Shown here: positions 5,829-7,802 of the stretch, one piece after another
How positions within the stretch are numbered: the stretch's first letter is position 1
How the letters are laid out: every line of letters begins with the position of its first letter
Assembly (NCBI GenBank): GCA_023418255.1
Contig: JAEZZZ010000133.1
Span: 1 to 7,802, forward strand
Reading direction: 5' to 3'
Length of the DNA: 7,802 nucleotides
Source of the DNA: Bacteroidota bacterium
GTDB taxonomy: Bacteria; Bacteroidota; Bacteroidia; Bacteroidales; Dysgonomonadaceae
Position numbers and translations under genes: made by a program
The notes under the pieces: model-generated
Seen by the model: the letters and a program-made list of their open reading frames with translations, nothing else
Told to the model about the DNA's origin: nothing
Database searches by the model: none

Positions 5829-7517
5829 GTGCGTACTGAACAAAAGATCAAAGCCGGCCTGCTGGTCGCGTTTCTCGTCATGCTTGTCACGGCGGCCGTT
5901 CCCTTCCAGACCGCATCCCGCGAGCGCAGCGTCAGTGAAGAGCTGCGCCAGTCCGAGGCCAGGATCCAGCGGCTGACCGATATCCAGCTGCTTGCGACCG
6001 GTGCAGAAACCGGCCAGCGCGGTTTCATCATCACCGGCCAGGAAAAATTCCTCGACCCGTACCATGCCGCGCTGCTGCAATGGCGCGGCGCCCGGAAGGA
6101 GTTGCGGCAAGGCTTCACCGACGCCGCCGTTCTGCAGCAGCTCGACGCGCTGGATGGCCTGATCGAGACCAAGCTGACCCGCATGGCGCAGACGATCGAG
6201 CAGCGCCGTACCGAAGGCTTCCAAGGCGTGGAAACGGTCGTGTCGAGCGGTCAGGGCAGGCAGGACATGGACAATATCCGCGCCATGGTTGGCAAGCTGA
6301 TCGACGCCGAGAACGCGCGCAAGATCAGGCTGCGCAACGACGTGGCGGCGCAATCGACCATCGTCGCCTACAGCGGGCTGGCGGCTACCGTCCTCAACAT
6401 GTTGCTGATGGCCGCCGCGCTGCACTTCGTGTTCCGCCTGCTGCGCGAGCAGCAAAGGACGTCCAGCATATTGCGCAAGGCGGGCGACGACCTGAACGCG
6501 GGCATGGCGGAACTCGAACGCCGCAACAATGAGATATCGGTGCTCGGGCAGATGGCGCGCGCCCTGGAATCCACCGCCTCGACCAGGGAATCGCTGGAAG
6601 TGATCGCCGTCTATTGCGCGAAGCTATTGCCGCATACCTCGGGCGAGCTGCTGCTGTTCCGCAATTCACGCGACGCGCTTGAAAAAAGCGCGCAATGGGG
6701 CGACGCGCAATCCTCCGAAGACATGATCGATCCCGGCGACTGCTGGGCGCTGCGGCGCGGCCGGCCGCACAAGGTCGAGCATGCCGGCGATCTTTGCTGC
6801 AGCCATTATGAGAAGACGCAGGAACAATTCAGATCTCATCTGTGCGTGCCGCTGACCGCGCAGGGCGAGGTGCTGGGCCTGATCTGCATGGAGCCGCGCC
6901 GTGGCGGCGAAGCGGCGATGCCGGAGATCGATGCGAACGACGAGAAACTGGCGCTCGCGATGGCGGAACAGGTATCGCTTGCGCTGTCGAACGCGAAGCT
7001 GCGCGAGGTGCTGAAGCACCAGTCGATCGTCGATCCGCTGACCGGCCTGTTCAATCGCCGCTACATGGATGAAACCCTGAGCCGCGAACTGTCGCGCGCC
7101 GCGCGCAAGTCGATGCCGCTGTCGTGCGTGATGCTGGATGTCGATCATTTCAAGAAGATCAACGATACCTTCGGCCACGAGGCGGGCGACGCGGTCCTGC
7201 ACAGCATCGCCCAGCGCCTCAAGGCCAATGTGCGCGAAGGCGACCTGGTATGCCGCTTCGGCGGCGAGGAGCTGGTGCTGATCATGCCGGAATGCGGCAA
7301 GCAGGATGCGTTCGAGCGCGCCGAGAAGATTCGCGCCGCGCTCAATGCATTCGACGTCGTCCACGGCGACAAGCGCATCGGCCGGGTATCGGCCTCGTTC
7401 GGCGTCGCCAGCTTCCCGCAGGACGGCAAGGATGCGCAGGGATTGCTGGAGGCGGCGGATCAGGCGATGTACGACGCGAAGAACAAGGGCCGGAACCGGG
7501 TCGAACTGGCGGCATGA
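5829..7517 (+). CDS. Membrane-bound CHASE3-GAF-GGDEF diguanylate cyclase
   Basis: A 562-residue sensor enzyme that should make cyclic-di-GMP from two GTP. A first membrane segment (about 7-27) is followed by a periplasmic CHASE3 sensing domain (about 30-175, with ETGQRGFIITGQEKFLDPY), a second membrane segment (about 178-203) and a linker helix. A cytoplasmic GAF domain (about 245-388) precedes the GGDEF domain (about 398-560, opening with DPLTGLFNRRYMDE). The active site reads GGEEL (478-482) with metal-binding Asp437 in DVDHFKKIND, so catalysis is expected. REGD (469-472) is the RxxD product-inhibition site. GTG 5829 is the only reasonable start, since a TGA in frame lies at 5817-5819; the purine-rich AAAAGAAG before it is a weak ribosome site. 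The GAF domain has clustered Cys305, Cys323, Cys324, His326 and Cys339. A partial PAS-like gene follows on the same strand. The sensed signal is unknown. Confidence 0.95.
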   Translation: MRTEQKIKAGLLVAFLVMLVTAAVPFQTASRERSVSEELRQSEARIQRLTDIQLLATGAETGQRGFIITGQEKFLDPYHAALLQWRGARKELRQGFTDAAVLQQLDALDGLIETKLTRMAQTIEQRRTEGFQGVETVVSSGQGRQDMDNIRAMVGKLIDAENARKIRLRNDVAAQSTIVAYSGLAATVLNMLLMAAALHFVFRLLREQQRTSSILRKAGDDLNAGMAELERRNNEISVLGQMARALESTASTRESLEVIAVYCAKLLPHTSGELLLFRNSRDALEKSAQWGDAQSSEDMIDPGDCWALRRGRPHKVEHAGDLCCSHYEKTQEQFRSHLCVPLTAQGEVLGLICMEPRRGGEAAMPEIDANDEKLALAMAEQVSLALSNAKLREVLKHQSIVDPLTGLFNRRYMDETLSRELSRAARKSMPLSCVMLDVDHFKKINDTFGHEAGDAVLHSIAQRLKANVREGDLVCRFGGEELVLIMPECGKQDAFERAEKIRAALNAFDVVHGDKRIGRVSASFGVASFPQDGKDAQGLLEAADQAMYDAKNKGRNRVELAA

Positions 7518-7678
7518 CAGGCAGTGACCGTAAGTTGGTTATTTGTTTGTGTAGTTCGAATGGACTAATGAGGCGAATGACAGCGCCATTTCGTGCCAGA
7601 AAAGGTAGGATGTGAATTCTGCCCGGCCCGACGGTAAAGATTGCGCGGGCTATGCAATAGAGAGCACAGGAGTTCATC
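7518..7678 (+). other. Intergenic region between cyclase and PAS gene
   Basis: These 161 bases include a relatively AT-rich stretch (about 7530-7580) in otherwise GC-rich DNA, a likely place for the promoter of the downstream gene. TTGTTT (7543-7548) and TAATGA (7566-7571) are 17 bases apart but match the consensus poorly. A short imperfect hairpin (7552-7557 with 7562-7567, one G-U pair, loop GAAT) has no T-run after it, so no terminator is called. AGGAG at 7668-7672 is a strong Shine-Dalgarno sequence for the following gene. Confidence 0.35.
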
Positions 7679-7802
7679 ATTTCCGCACGCATCGAAGCCG
7701 GCGCGCAGCCGGAAAACGAAGCCCGGCTTCGTCAGACACTGCTGGAATATCAGGCGATCCTCGACAACGCGTCGCTTGGCATCACGTTCACGCGCAAGCG
7801 GG
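7679..7802 (+). CDS. N-terminus of a PAS-like sensor protein, ATT start, truncated by window
   Basis: The frame encodes about 41 residues before the right edge. ARLRQTLLEYQAILDN is followed by ASLGITFTRKR, which resembles the start of PAS domains in bacterial sensor kinases and GGDEF/EAL proteins, so a signalling role is inferred. AGGAG at 7668-7672 lies six bases before ATT 7679. A stop in this frame (TAG 7658-7660) and the absence of any in-frame ATG, GTG or TTG up to the window end mean that initiation must use ATT 7679, ATC 7676, a CTG at 7739 or 7742, or a codon beyond the window. ATT is a known but rare start (infC in Escherichia coli). A sequencing error remains possible. There is no membrane segment in the visible part. 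It follows the cyclase on the same strand, suggesting a cyclic-di-GMP signalling neighbourhood. The output domain is not visible. Confidence 0.62.
   Translation, partial: MSARIEAGAQPENEARLRQTLLEYQAILDNASLGITFTRKR
7716..7732. repeat. 17-base inverted repeat in the start region of the PAS gene
   Basis: ACGAAGCC and GGCTTCGT are perfect complements around a single C. In RNA this would be a seven-base-pair stem with a three-base loop. A second copy of CGAAGCC at 7693-7699 could pair with the same right arm, giving two mutually exclusive structures 14 to 53 bases downstream of the ATT start. Confidence 0.6.

Noticed and set aside
5714..5839. A 41-codon frame in the leader of the cyclase that overlaps its GTG start
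   Set aside because: There is no Shine-Dalgarno sequence before its ATG, the composition is unlike neighbouring genes, and no recognisable protein results. A regulatory leader peptide is conceivable but unsupported.
5775..7364. Minus-strand open frames opposite the cyclase (5775-6455 and 6666-7364)
   Set aside because: They lie antisense to a protein with intact CHASE3, GAF and GGDEF motifs, and their translations show no domain.

Overview
The window is GC-rich, densely coded DNA from a Gram-negative proteobacterium. The gene families (a type VI secretion VgrG, multihaem c-type cytochromes, a CHASE3-GAF-GGDEF diguanylate cyclase) and the codon use suggest a betaproteobacterium of the Burkholderiales, possibly Oxalobacteraceae. 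That placement is an inference from protein style; there is no marker gene.

Layout. Positions 1-2437 (minus) hold most of a vgrG gene whose 3' end lies beyond the left edge. Positions 2513-4512 (minus) hold a two-gene operon of c-type cytochromes: a secreted dihaem cytochrome c4-like protein, followed with a 4-base overlap by a membrane-anchored trihaem cytochrome. A 143-base divergent intergenic region leads to a plus-strand DEDDh 3'-5' exonuclease (4656-5282). It is followed by a small single-pass membrane protein (5372-5671) whose best start is CTG. After a 157-base leader with two dyad symmetries comes a membrane-bound diguanylate cyclase (5829-7517). The window ends in the first codons of a PAS-like sensor gene (from about 7679), which also appears to lack ATG, GTG or TTG as a start.

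How the genes relate. The two cytochromes form a clear functional pair, a short periplasmic electron-transfer chain, but no dehydrogenase or oxidase subunit is visible beside them. The cyclase and the PAS gene are neighbouring signalling genes and may both feed cyclic-di-GMP control. The vgrG gene is probably an independent unit with its own promoter; its effector and immunity partners, if any, would lie to the left. I see no CRISPR array, insertion sequence, tRNA or rRNA, and no clear novel defence or mobile system. The most unusual signals are the two genes with good Shine-Dalgarno sequences but rare start codons, and the palindromes around the starts of the two signalling genes.
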